Shown piece after piece: positions 1-8,811 of a DNA stretch of 64,000 nt (its first letter is position 1; each line of letters opens with the position of its first letter). This DNA is from Streptomyces gossypii (GTDB taxonomy: Bacteria > Actinomycetota > Actinomycetes > Streptomycetales > Streptomycetaceae). The notes below the pieces were generated by a model that was not told the origin of the DNA, made no database searches, and was given only the letters and a program-made list of their open reading frames with translations. The position numbers and the translations under genes are program-made. The DNA is taken from contig NZ_JAJAGO010000007.1 in the NCBI RefSeq assembly GCF_025165795.1, positions 62,001 to 126,000 on the forward strand, read 5' to 3'.

Positions 1-305
1 TCACCGGCATGCTGCTCGCCGCGCGGCTTGCGGTACCGGTGCTCGCCGCCGGGCTGGACGAGGAGGGCGCGGTCGCGCGCACCGCCGACCAGCTCCGCGA
101 CTCCGGTTCACAGCAGCTGGCGGTCGCCCCTTGCCTGATCGGCCCCGAGGTCCCGCCGGGACTGCTGGACGCCGCGGCGGAGGAAGCAGGCTGCTCGTCG
201 GCCGAGCCGCTGGGCCCCTATCCCGCGCTGGGCAAGCTCGTCGCGTCGGCGTACGGCGCGAAGCTCGGCCTCCCACAGCAGCCGCAGGGCATGCCCACCC
301 GCTGA
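1..305 (+). CDS. Sirohydrochlorin chelatase-type protein, 3' end only
   Basis: Only the last 100 or so codons are in the window; the frame is open to base 3 and ends at a TGA at 303-305. The visible residues, including PCLIGPEVPPGLLDAA and EPLGPYPALGKLV, look like the second half of the CbiX/SirB family. Those enzymes insert ferrous iron or cobalt into sirohydrochlorin; in Streptomyces the short form usually supplies sirohaem for nitrite and sulfite reductases. The histidine metal ligands would lie upstream, so activity cannot be judged. The family call rests on the tail alone. Confidence 0.6.
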   Translation, partial: TGMLLAARLAVPVLAAGLDEEGAVARTADQLRDSGSQQLAVAPCLIGPEVPPGLLDAAAEEAGCSSAEPLGPYPALGKLVASAYGAKLGLPQQPQGMPTR

Positions 306-375
306 ACCCGCCGGGGCGCGGGTGCGCGGGGCTCCATGCGCACCACGCACCGCGCGCCGGGCTTGTGTTCCCGCT

Positions 376-1467
376 TCAGCCGAAGACGACGCAGGAGGCG
401 GCCGGTGCCACGGCCGATCCCGTCCGGTGCGGCATCCCGGTGTCCGCGTCGACCTCGAACCAGGTGAGGTCGCCGGAGCGCTCGTTCGCCGCGTAGAGCC
501 ACCGGCCCGAGGGGTGCAGGGCGAGCCCGCGCGGCCAGTGGCCGCCGCAGGAGACCGTGCCGGCCGGCTCCATCGCGCCGCCGGTGGCGTCCAGCGCGAG
601 GACGGCGATGCTGTCGTGCCCGCGGTTCGCCACCCAGGCGAAGCGGCCGTCCGCGCTGACGACCAGTTCCGAGGGGTAGTTGGGTCCGGTCGCGTCCTCG
701 GGCAGGACGGGTATCGCGGCCCCCGGCTCCAGCGTGCCCGCGTCCTGGTCCCAGCGGCACACGGTCACCGTCGAGCCCAGCTCGTTGACGACGTACGCGT
801 ATCGGCCGTCCGGATGGAACGCCAGCTGCCGGGGCCCGCTGCCCGGGGGCAGCGCCACCTCGGTGTGGAGCAGCACTCCGCTTGCCGAGCCGTCGAGGCG
901 GTAGATCCACACCGAGTCCGTGCCGAGGTCCGCCGCGAGCAGCCAGCGGCCGGAGGGGTCGGGCACCACTGCGTGGGCGTGCGGGCCCGTCTGACGCTCC
1001 TGGTCCGCGCCACTGCCCCGGTGCGGGTAGCTGGTCGCGTTCCCGCCGAGGGTGCCGTCGGCCCGCAGTGGCAGTGCACTGACGCTGCCGGAGGTGTAGT
1101 TCGCGGTGAACAGGCGCCCGGCGGCGAGAGTGAGGTGGGTGGGCGCGGCGCCCCCCACGGGCAGGGGCGCACCGACCAGGGCGGGCCGGTCGGGATCTGC
1201 GAGGGAGAGCACCGCCGCCGCCCCGTCCGCCGTCTCACTGACCGCGTACAGCAGCCCGTGGTGCAGCGCGAGATACGACGGGTCCGGCACGGCCGTCTCG
1301 GTATGGCGCAGCGTACGCAGGGCGCCGGTGTCCGGGTCGACGGCGGCCGTGGTGATGCCGCGGCCACCCGCCGAGGTGAACGAGCCGATGTAGGCCCGGA
1401 GGCCCGGCTCAGGTGCCTGGTGCTGCTGCTCGCGCCCCTGCTCCTTTCCCTGCCTGTCGCTGGTCAT
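376..1467 (-). CDS. Lactonase family beta-propeller protein (first of two)
   Basis: A 363-residue protein made almost entirely of seven-bladed propeller repeats, with family signatures YIGSFTSAGGRGI near the N-terminus, TGPHAHAVVPDPSGRW in the middle, AYVVNELGSTVTVC and VANRGHDSIAVL further on. This family (COG2706, YbhE-like) includes 6-phosphogluconolactonase and muconate-lactonizing relatives, so a role in sugar or aromatic lactone hydrolysis is possible but the substrate cannot be read. There is no signal peptide, so it should be cytoplasmic, unlike the paralog at 12258-13460, which keeps the same blades but has a Tat leader. A weak AAGGG precedes the ATG. It stands alone between the chelatase and the FUSC gene. 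Confidence 0.85.
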   Translation of the reverse strand: MTSDRQGKEQGREQQHQAPEPGLRAYIGSFTSAGGRGITTAAVDPDTGALRTLRHTETAVPDPSYLALHHGLLYAVSETADGAAAVLSLADPDRPALVGAPLPVGGAAPTHLTLAAGRLFTANYTSGSVSALPLRADGTLGGNATSYPHRGSGADQERQTGPHAHAVVPDPSGRWLLAADLGTDSVWIYRLDGSASGVLLHTEVALPPGSGPRQLAFHPDGRYAYVVNELGSTVTVCRWDQDAGTLEPGAAIPVLPEDATGPNYPSELVVSADGRFAWVANRGHDSIAVLALDATGGAMEPAGTVSCGGHWPRGLALHPSGRWLYAANERSGDLTWFEVDADTGMPHRTGSAVAPAASCVVFG

Positions 1468-1549
1468 GCAGAGGCGCCCTTCCGCCGACGTCGAATGATC
1501 ATGCCGACGGTAGCAGCCGCCGCCACCGTGCCCGCCAGGAACGTTCCCT

Positions 1550-3121
1550 TCAGGACCCGGCGGTCCTTGCCGCTCCGGCCAGCGGAGAGCGCGGGGGGCT
1601 GTGCAGGGGCGTTGCGAGGGCGGTGAGCAGCTTCTCCAGGCCCTGGAGGTGGTGCAGCGCGGACTCGCCTGCGGAGCGGTGGCGCGCGCCTGGTGCCGAT
1701 GACCCCGGTGCCGGTAGTTCCGATGGTGCCGGTTTGGCGGGCAGCGAGGCGCCGGCGCCCCCGTGGGCGGGCGACAGCAGCGCCTGGACTGCCGTCTCCA
1801 CCCGGTGGCAGGCCTCGGTCAGCCGGGCGTCATGCGAGGCTCGCGGGTCGGCTGAGACGGCGTTGAGCCCGCGTACCTCGTGTGCGCACTCGTCCAGCAG
1901 AGCCAGGATCTGGCGGGCGCGCGCCTTGCGGACGCGCAGCGGGTTCAGCGGGTGGACGAGCGGGGCGAGGGAGAGCCGCGCCCGCCCCAGCACCGCGTCC
2001 AGCTCGGCGGCGAGCGGTGCCGGGTCGGCGTCCGGGTCGCCGGCGAGCCTGCGCGCCGCGGTGAGGGTGCAGTCGTGCACACCCCGCACCGCGCGCTCGA
2101 TCCAGGCGTGGGTCGCGGCATGCGTCGTGACGGGCAGTACGAAGGCGACGGCCAGTGCCGCACCCGCGGCGCCCACGCCGGTCTCGAGGGCACGCAGAGC
2201 GAGCAGACCCGGGTCCAGCACTCCGAGCAGTCCGTACAGCAGCGCGGCCATCAGCGTCACCGCGAGCATCATCCAGCTGTACGACACGGCGGCGGTGTAG
2301 AAGATGGCGAAGACGCAGACCGCCACCAGGGCGACCGTCGGAGCCACCGCACCGTCCACGGGGATGGCGACGACGATCCCGACGGCCATGCCGATCACCG
2401 TGCCCAGGACCCGGCGGAAGCCTCGGACGAGGGTTTCACCGCGCGACGTCGTGTTGACGAAGATCCACCAGACCGCGCCGACGGCCCAGTACCAGCGATC
2501 CGGCGAGAGCATCTGGCCCACCGCCAGGGCGAAGCCACCGGCGGCGACAACCTGGACGGCCTGGCGGGTGGTGGTCCGCGCCAGGCCCGCTCCACCCGGC
2601 GGAGAAGGCGTGGCGGGCGGCGGCAGCCGCCGTTCGAAGCACCAGAGGCCGAAGCGGACCACCGAGGCGGCGAGGACGGCGAGGACGGTCGCGGAGTACA
2701 GCTCGGGCAGCTGGGCGGGCGACGGGCGCAGAAACTGCGTGACGAAGCAGGTCATGAACGCGAAGACGCCCAGGGCGTGCCCTCGCGGCCCCCAGCGCCG
2801 CGCGTACACCCCCGCACCGGCCACCGCGACGAACATGAGGGCGCGCGCCGGCGGGTCCTCGTGCAGCAGGGCGGTGAGCACCAGCACCCCGAGCCCCGCC
2901 GCGGGCAGCAGCGCGGTGGTGAGGGCCTGGCCGCGAACCGTCGGGTCGGTGACCGTGAAGAGCGCGAGGAGCGCGGCGAGACCACCGGCGATGACCGCCG
3001 GGAGATCGTGGCCCGTGGTCACACAGACGAGAACGGCCAGACCGATGCCGAGAACGGACCGCGTAGCGCTGCGCAGTCGCAGCCGCCCCGGATCCGGAGC
3101 CACGAACGCCTCCTTCAGCAC
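1550..3121 (-). CDS. FUSC family inner-membrane protein
   Basis: A 523-residue integral membrane protein beginning at a GTG with a GGGAAG element upstream. It has two blocks of hydrophobic helices, roughly residues 25-145 and 190-330, separated by a short proline-rich cytoplasmic stretch, then a soluble helical C-terminal domain of about 170 residues rich in Ala, Arg and Leu. This layout, with WYWAVGAVWWIFVNTTSRGE in the second block, fits the FUSC superfamily (fusaric acid resistance / aromatic acid exporter, YccS-like). Members are thought to export aromatic or amphipathic acids across the inner membrane. No partner membrane-fusion gene is nearby, which is normal in actinomycetes. Substrate unknown. 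Confidence 0.8.
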   Translation of the reverse strand: MLKEAFVAPDPGRLRLRSATRSVLGIGLAVLVCVTTGHDLPAVIAGGLAALLALFTVTDPTVRGQALTTALLPAAGLGVLVLTALLHEDPPARALMFVAVAGAGVYARRWGPRGHALGVFAFMTCFVTQFLRPSPAQLPELYSATVLAVLAASVVRFGLWCFERRLPPPATPSPPGGAGLARTTTRQAVQVVAAGGFALAVGQMLSPDRWYWAVGAVWWIFVNTTSRGETLVRGFRRVLGTVIGMAVGIVVAIPVDGAVAPTVALVAVCVFAIFYTAAVSYSWMMLAVTLMAALLYGLLGVLDPGLLALRALETGVGAAGAALAVAFVLPVTTHAATHAWIERAVRGVHDCTLTAARRLAGDPDADPAPLAAELDAVLGRARLSLAPLVHPLNPLRVRKARARQILALLDECAHEVRGLNAVSADPRASHDARLTEACHRVETAVQALLSPAHGGAGASLPAKPAPSELPAPGSSAPGARHRSAGESALHHLQGLEKLLTALATPLHSPPRSPLAGAARTAGS

Positions 3122-3324
3122 CGCTTCCCACCCTTCCGACGCTCCGGCATGACAAAGGCGCCGCGGAGACCCGCAGCGCCATCGTTTTCGTATTAGAGCA
3201 CCCCGTAGCCCTGCTGCCCAAATCGTGAGACAAGGGGGCGCCGCATCGGCGCCGCACCGGCGGCGCGCTCGTCACCGGGAGTGCGGGGAGGCGTTCGCTC
3301 GGTCACGCGCGTCATACTGCAGTC

Positions 3325-4572
3325 ATGCGGGTGGCATTGATGACGGCGGGTTCGCGCGGTGATGTGGCGCCTTATACCGGGCTGGCGCACGGCCTGGCCC
3401 AGGCGGGCCACGAGGTCACCCTGGTCACACACGGCTGCTTCGCGCCGCTGGTGGCCTCGGCGGGCGTGGCCTTCCACCCGCTGCCCATCGACCCCCGCGC
3501 GGAGCTTGCCTCGGCACGTGGCCGCGCCTTCCATCAGAGCGCCACCGGGGTGGGCAGACTCGTGCGGCTGGCGCACATGGCCCGGACGCTGATCGGGGAG
3601 ATGGCTGACGACCTTCTGCGGGCGGCCCGGTCCAGCGACGTGCTGCTGGTCTCCAGCTCGCTCGGCCCGCTCGGACACACCCTCGCGGAAGGGCTCGCGA
3701 TGCCCAGCATGGGGGTTTATCTGCAACCCATGGACCCCACGGGCGAGTTCCCGCCGCCGGTGATCGGCACCCGCTCCCTGGGCCGTGCCGGTACCCGGCT
3801 GGCCGGGCACACGCTGAACGTCGCGGTGGACGGCATCTACGCCGAGACCGCCCGAGAGCTGCGGACCAGGCTGGGGCTCGCTCCGGCCAGCTCGCGCGCC
3901 GCCCGCCGCTCCCGCCTGCGGGACTGGCCGGTTCTGCACGGGTTCAGCCCCCGGGTGGTGCCCAGGCCCCGCGACTGGCGGCGGGGGCTGAGCATCGCCG
4001 GCTACTGGTGGCCGCACGTTCCGGCGGAGACCGAACTGTCTTCCGCCCTCCGCGACTTCCTGGCCGACGGGCCGCCTCCGGTCTTCGTCGGCCTCGGCAG
4101 CGCCACCGTGCCCGACCCCGACGGTCTGAGCCGTGCGGTGGTGCGCGCCCTGCGCGCCGCCGGTCTGCGCGGTGTCATCCAGCGCGGCTGGAGCGGCCTG
4201 CACGCGAGCGCAGCGGACATGCTCACGGTGGACGAGGTCTCCCATGCCGCGGCGTTCCCGCACATGGCCGCCGTGGTCCATCACGCCGGAGCCGGTACGA
4301 CCGCCGCGGGACTGCGTGCGGGCGTTCCCACCGTGCCCGTGCCGGTCCAGTTCGACGCGGCCTTCTGGTCCTCCCGCCTCGTCGCTCTGGGCACCTCGCC
4401 GGTGTCCGTGCCGCTGCGCAGGCTTACCGCGCCCGGTCTGGCCAGTGCCCTCAAGCGGGCGACGACCGATCCGTCCTACCGGCAGCGCGCCCGCGATCTG
4501 GCCACCCGCATCCGCGAGGAGGACGGCGTGGGGCCGGTCCTCGCCGCAGTCGACCGGCTCACCGGGCCGTAG
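3325..4572 (+). CDS. Family 1 glycosyltransferase (UDP-sugar dependent)
   Basis: A 415-residue GT-B enzyme. The N-terminus MRVALMTAGSRGDVAPY and the C-terminal donor-site block VVHHAGAGTTAAGLRAGVP followed by PVPVQFDAAFWSSRL are diagnostic of the GT1 group that includes sterol and antibiotic glucosyltransferases. It should transfer a sugar from a nucleotide sugar to a lipophilic acceptor in the cytoplasm; the acceptor is not evident. There is no ribosome-binding site, but a CATACT hexamer at 3313-3318 places the expected transcription start on the A of the ATG, so the mRNA is probably leaderless. It is divergent from the FUSC gene across about 200 bp. A HAD gene follows 55 bp downstream. Confidence 0.85.
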   Translation: MRVALMTAGSRGDVAPYTGLAHGLAQAGHEVTLVTHGCFAPLVASAGVAFHPLPIDPRAELASARGRAFHQSATGVGRLVRLAHMARTLIGEMADDLLRAARSSDVLLVSSSLGPLGHTLAEGLAMPSMGVYLQPMDPTGEFPPPVIGTRSLGRAGTRLAGHTLNVAVDGIYAETARELRTRLGLAPASSRAARRSRLRDWPVLHGFSPRVVPRPRDWRRGLSIAGYWWPHVPAETELSSALRDFLADGPPPVFVGLGSATVPDPDGLSRAVVRALRAAGLRGVIQRGWSGLHASAADMLTVDEVSHAAAFPHMAAVVHHAGAGTTAAGLRAGVPTVPVPVQFDAAFWSSRLVALGTSPVSVPLRRLTAPGLASALKRATTDPSYRQRARDLATRIREEDGVGPVLAAVDRLTGP

Positions 4573-4627
4573 GGCCTGCCCGGGGGTCTGTCGGCTGTTC
4601 CTGCCGGGCCTTGGCATGCTGGACGGT

Positions 4628-5371
4628 ATGCCTTCCTCCTCCCCCGCTTCCGGTGGCCCTCCGCTCCCGTCCCCGTCCCCGCCCGTTCCGGTGATCTTCG
4701 ACCTCGACGGCACCCTGGTGGACAGCGAGCCCCACTACTACGAGGCGGGGCGCCGCGTCCTGGCCGAGTACGGTGTGCCCGGCTTCAGCTGGCGGGAGCA
4801 CACCGAGTTCATCGGCGTCGGTACCCGCGAGACCCTGAGCACGCTGCGCGACCGGTACGGGATCGACGCGCCCGTCGACGAGCTGCTGGAGCGGAAGAAC
4901 CGCGTCTATCTGGAGCTGGCGCGCACCGCGACTGAGGTCTTCCCGCAGATGCGCAAGCTGGTGGAGCTGCTGCACGCGTCCGGGCACCCGATGGCGGTCG
5001 CCTCCGGTTCCTCCCGCTCCGCCATCGCGGCGGTGCTCGGCGGCACGGGCCTGGACACGGCACTGACCCGCTGGGTGTCAGCCGAGGAGGTCCGCCACGG
5101 CAAGCCCGCCCCGGACGTCTATCTGGCGGCGGCAGGCATGCTCGCCGCCGATCCACGGGAGTGCGTGGCGCTGGAGGACGCGGCACCCGGAGCGGAGGCG
5201 GCCCGGCGGGCGGGCATGCGGTGCGTCGCGGTGCCGTACGTCCCGGAGTCGGCCGGTGATCCCGCCTTCGCCGGGGCGGGGCTGCTCTTCCCGGGCGGAC
5301 AGCAGGATTTCGACGCCCGGCGGACGTACGACTGGATCCGCTCCGGCTCCGCCCGCCGGGACACTCCCTAG
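4628..5371 (+). CDS. HAD-superfamily sugar-phosphate phosphatase / mutase
   Basis: A 247-residue HAD hydrolase with all four motifs: FDLDGTLVDSEPH (nucleophile Asp and acid Asp), the Ser of VASGSSRSA, the Lys of HGKPAPDVYL, and ALEDAAPGAEAARRAGM carrying the metal-binding acidic pair. The alpha-helical cap after motif I and the order of motifs place it with beta-phosphoglucomutase and 2-deoxyglucose-6-phosphatase-like enzymes. The ATG at 4628 was chosen because the HAD core begins only 22 residues later; the Pro/Ser-rich N-terminal tail is unusual but short. A CATGCT hexamer ends eight bases before the ATG and may give a leaderless message. It converges with the lyase gene at 5404. Confidence 0.85.
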   Translation: MPSSSPASGGPPLPSPSPPVPVIFDLDGTLVDSEPHYYEAGRRVLAEYGVPGFSWREHTEFIGVGTRETLSTLRDRYGIDAPVDELLERKNRVYLELARTATEVFPQMRKLVELLHASGHPMAVASGSSRSAIAAVLGGTGLDTALTRWVSAEEVRHGKPAPDVYLAAAGMLAADPRECVALEDAAPGAEAARRAGMRCVAVPYVPESAGDPAFAGAGLLFPGGQQDFDARRTYDWIRSGSARRDTP

Positions 5372-5403
5372 TGCCGCTCCCAGCATGATCCAAACGACAG
5401 CTC

Positions 5404-8400
5404 CTAGGGGCTGTCCCGCGCCGTGAAGCGCACGCGGTCGAAGCGGGCGGTGCAGTGGGACTCCGGGGCGCCGGAGCAGACCACGAGTCCCGCGTAGTAG
5501 GCGGCGTCCCCGAAACCGGGGACGCTGCCCTCGGCCAGGGTGGTCCAGGTGGCGCCGTCATCGGTGGAGACGAGGGCGGTGAAGGCGGTGCCGGTGCGCC
5601 GCAGCCGCAGCAGACACGGGAGCGACGCGGTCTCACCGCCGGTGAAGGCGGAAGCGCCCGCGACCGTGTCGCGGAGCATGAGCTGCCCGGTACCCCGGGG
5701 CCCGCTGCCGTCACTGGTGATGACGGCCCCGGCCGCCTGGTCGAACGGTGAGAGGGACTTGGCCATCAGCAGCCCCACCCGGTCGCCTCCGGTGGCGCCG
5801 CCGGTACGGCCGAGGAGCCGGGCGGTCAGCTCACCGTCCCCGGTGACCGTGTGGCGGACGAACTGCCCGGTCATGCCTTGGTTGTTGACGGACAGACCGC
5901 TTCCGGCGCCGTGCACCGTGAAGGTGCCGTCCGCGTACCCGGTGCTGCCCGGGATGCGGACGGACACCACCCCGTACGTCCCCAGCACACGCTCGTCCGG
6001 CACGACGTCGCCGAGATCGCCGTACGTCCACGGCTTGGGCGGCGGCGTACCGACCGTGAGCTTCACGGTGGAGGACGCGGTACCGGCCGCGTTGCTCACC
6101 CGGACCGTGACCGTGAACGCGCCCGCCTCGCGCGGTGTTCCGGTGACAAGGCCGGTGCGCGGGTTGAGGCGCAGGCCCGGGGGCAGGCCCCGCGCGGAGA
6201 AGTGGCGCGGCTCGTGCGAGGCCCGCAGCAGATGCCGGAACGGGACTCCCCGGTTGGCGAGCACGGTGGCCGGGGAGCGGAGCTCCGGCACCGAGGGGCG
6301 CGGCATCACCGCACGGGCGGGCGCGGAACGCGGGCCCCGGCCGCCGGTGCTGGTCTTCGCGACGGCGTAGTGGTACGCCGTGCCCGGCTTGCCGGTCGGG
6401 TCGGCGTACCGGGTGCGGGTGCCGAAGCCGACGGGGCCGACGCCGGTGGCAAGCGTGGCGTAAGGGCCCTGTGCGCGCGGGGCGCGCAGCACGGTGTACC
6501 AGGCTGCGGGGTCCGGGTCGGTCCAGCTCAGCTCTACCGCGTCGGCCCCGGCGACCGCGCGCAGGTCAGTGGGGGTGACGGCGGGGCGCGGCACGGACCA
6601 GTCGCGCCCGGTGGCGGATGCCAACCGGACGTTGTCGAAGGCGCCGCTGCCGGTCTCCGCGTACTCCTCGTCCACACCCAGGCAGGAGGTGAGGACGAGC
6701 CCGGCGTACACCGTCTCCCCCAGCGCCACCTCGGTGCTGCCGACCTCGGTCCAGTGCACGCCGTCCGGGGAGAGCGACCCGGTGCACCGGTTCCGTTTGC
6801 GCTCCACCCGCACCCAGTACGGCGCGCGCAGCCGGTAGCCGTCGCCCGCGCCCTCCACGTACGGGGCCTCCAGCGGCGTCGCCGACTCCGGCAGCGTGCC
6901 CAGGTCGGAGATCGGGAACGCGGCCTCGCTCGTGATCGCCCGCTGCTGGGACGGGGGCACTGGAGTGCTGCCCGTCGCGGACGTCGCGCCGCCCGGCGTG
7001 CGCCGTACGGTCCACACGCCGCTCCAGGTGTGCAGCGGCAGCCCCTGCAGGAGCAGGGAGGCGTGCGCGGCGTCCGCGTCCAGCGAGCGGCGCAGGGTGA
7101 CACCCGCCTTCGCGTACTGCGAACTGAGGGGCCACACGATCCGCGCGGTGAGCGTCCCGTCGCCGTGCAGCGGCCGATACGCGACACGGAACGCGTCCGC
7201 CGTGCCGCCCAGGTCGGCGCCGCCCGCCTCCAGGACGAAGCGCTCGCCGTCGAAGGCGGCGGCGCCCCGTACGCGGGTCTCGCCCACATCGGCGGTCGAC
7301 CAGCCGCCGGGGAGCCCGGCCGTGCCGGCGCACCAGACCGAACTTCCACTCTCACCCCGGTCGTTGGCGGCGGTGACGGTGTAGTAGTAGGTCCGGCCCG
7401 CGCGCACGTGACGGTCCGTGTACTCCGCCGGGCCGACCCCGGATGCGAGGCGCTCGTACGGCCCTTCCGGGCGGGTGGCGCGCCGCACCGTGTAGCCGGT
7501 GGCCCAGGCGGACGGCAGCCAGCTGACAGTGACCGCGTCGGCGTCGGCGTCGCCGGTGGCGGTGGCGGTGGCGGTGGCGGTGGCGGTGGCGGTGACTCCG
7601 GCGGGCGCCGCAGGCGTGGCGGGCCGGGGCCGCGCCTCGGCGTAGGCCAGGGTGCCCCAGCCCGGGAAGTCGTCGTTGGCGCCCTCGGTGACGCGGGCGC
7701 CGCCGTCGCCGCGGAAGACGGCGCTCCGGGTGTGCGGCGCGGCCATGCCGCGTACACCGGCGTAGTGCGCGTACGCCATCTCGTAGACCGGCGGCAGCTT
7801 GCCGCGTCCCTTGTCGGAGACGGCCTCCTTGAGGTACTTGCCGGTGCGGTCCAGGTCGCGGGTGAAGGGAACGTCGCCGCCGAGGTTGTAGCGGGCGGCG
7901 TACTCGGCGTTGGCGAGGATGCGGTGGCCGTCGAAGCCCCACAGGTCCACGCCCTGGTTCCAGGCGACCTGCGCGGCGTTCCCCAGGAGGCCCAGCGCGA
8001 GCTGCTCGTGTCCCTGGTCCCGGCCGCTCTCCTGGCCCTGGCCCGCGTCGGTGACGATACGGTGCCCGACGCTGCCGTTGCCGGCACCGGCCGCCGCGAA
8101 CCGCAGGGCATCCTCGAAGAGCGTGCGGTTCTCGCAGAACACCGCGATGGCGAGGATCGTCTGAATGGACGTCAGGTCCCAATTGCCGTTTGCATACAGC
8201 ATGTAGCCGGACACCGCCGGGTACCACACGTTCAGGAAGGACTCCGCGCAGCGCACGACGCTCTCCTCGGGCCAGCCGTCGTAGCCGCTGTGCCGCAGCA
8301 GTTCGGCCGCGTTGACGAGCTTGAAGCCCTGCAGTCCGGCACCGAGCGGGCCGTCCGCACCGGTGACGCCCGTCAGCGACGCGGACCAGGCGTCGAGGAT

Positions 8401-8811
8401 GTCGCGGGCCTTGTCGGCGTGCGCGCGCTCGCCGGTGACGCACCACATCAGCGCGTTCTGGTAGGCGGCGCCCGCGTCGGCGGCGGCCTCGTTCATATGG
8501 TCCGTGGGGCCGCGGCCCCAGGTGGTGATCTGGCCGGTGTTGCGCACGGTGTACTTGGCGGACGAGCGGGCGTGCGCGGCCAGCGCCTGGTAACCCGCGT
8601 ACAGCGGGGATTCCTTGGCGGCGACAGCCGTCTTCATCCGCGCGAGGTCGTCCGCGCTGTGCAGCAGCCCGGGGTGCGCGAACCGCTCGGGCGGGCCCTC
8701 CGGGCCCGTGGCACCCCGCGCGGGGCCCGCCGCGAGCAACCCGGCCGCGCCCGGCGCCAGCAGCAGGGAGCCGGAGCCGAGGAGTCCCCGGCGGGTCAGT
8801 CCGCTGGTCAC
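5404..8811 (-). CDS. Exported multidomain alginate-lyase-family protein
   Basis: A 1135-residue secreted protein. A Tat-type leader (TRRGLLG followed by a hydrophobic stretch) occupies residues 1-34. The alginate lyase alpha/alpha-toroid domain covers about 45-385, with NWDLTSIQTILAIAVFCENR typical of the fold. Then come an Ala-Thr tract, a fibronectin-III module, a concanavalin-like (DUF1349-type) domain, a second FN3, a putative Ig module (GLPPGLRLNPRTGLVTGTP), and a second concanavalin-like domain at the end. It should cleave a uronate or related polysaccharide outside the cell, with the accessory modules binding polymer. The GTG start overlaps the stop of the beta-helix gene upstream (GTGA at 8808-8811), so the pair is translationally coupled. 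Catalytic residues were not verified. Confidence 0.8.
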   Translation of the reverse strand: MTSGLTRRGLLGSGSLLLAPGAAGLLAAGPARGATGPEGPPERFAHPGLLHSADDLARMKTAVAAKESPLYAGYQALAAHARSSAKYTVRNTGQITTWGRGPTDHMNEAAADAGAAYQNALMWCVTGERAHADKARDILDAWSASLTGVTGADGPLGAGLQGFKLVNAAELLRHSGYDGWPEESVVRCAESFLNVWYPAVSGYMLYANGNWDLTSIQTILAIAVFCENRTLFEDALRFAAAGAGNGSVGHRIVTDAGQGQESGRDQGHEQLALGLLGNAAQVAWNQGVDLWGFDGHRILANAEYAARYNLGGDVPFTRDLDRTGKYLKEAVSDKGRGKLPPVYEMAYAHYAGVRGMAAPHTRSAVFRGDGGARVTEGANDDFPGWGTLAYAEARPRPATPAAPAGVTATATATATATATGDADADAVTVSWLPSAWATGYTVRRATRPEGPYERLASGVGPAEYTDRHVRAGRTYYYTVTAANDRGESGSSVWCAGTAGLPGGWSTADVGETRVRGAAAFDGERFVLEAGGADLGGTADAFRVAYRPLHGDGTLTARIVWPLSSQYAKAGVTLRRSLDADAAHASLLLQGLPLHTWSGVWTVRRTPGGATSATGSTPVPPSQQRAITSEAAFPISDLGTLPESATPLEAPYVEGAGDGYRLRAPYWVRVERKRNRCTGSLSPDGVHWTEVGSTEVALGETVYAGLVLTSCLGVDEEYAETGSGAFDNVRLASATGRDWSVPRPAVTPTDLRAVAGADAVELSWTDPDPAAWYTVLRAPRAQGPYATLATGVGPVGFGTRTRYADPTGKPGTAYHYAVAKTSTGGRGPRSAPARAVMPRPSVPELRSPATVLANRGVPFRHLLRASHEPRHFSARGLPPGLRLNPRTGLVTGTPREAGAFTVTVRVSNAAGTASSTVKLTVGTPPPKPWTYGDLGDVVPDERVLGTYGVVSVRIPGSTGYADGTFTVHGAGSGLSVNNQGMTGQFVRHTVTGDGELTARLLGRTGGATGGDRVGLLMAKSLSPFDQAAGAVITSDGSGPRGTGQLMLRDTVAGASAFTGGETASLPCLLRLRRTGTAFTALVSTDDGATWTTLAEGSVPGFGDAAYYAGLVVCSGAPESHCTARFDRVRFTARDSP
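7555..7590. repeat. Hexanucleotide microsatellite GGTGGC x6
   Basis: Six perfect head-to-tail copies of GGTGGC with imperfect copies at both ends. On the coding (minus) strand they encode alternating Ala and Thr in the linker between the alginate lyase domain and the first FN3 module. The unit length keeps frame, so copy-number change would lengthen or shorten the linker without breaking the gene. Confidence 0.9.

Noticed and set aside
5398..5413. Palindrome CAGCTCCTAGGGGCTG at the convergent junction of the HAD and lyase genes
   Set aside because: The stem is only six pairs with one G-T and a four-base loop, too weak to call a terminator.
7540..7596. Possible CRISPR-like repeats
   Set aside because: The repeat is a six-base microsatellite inside a coding region with no spacers; no other array-like structure was seen in the window.
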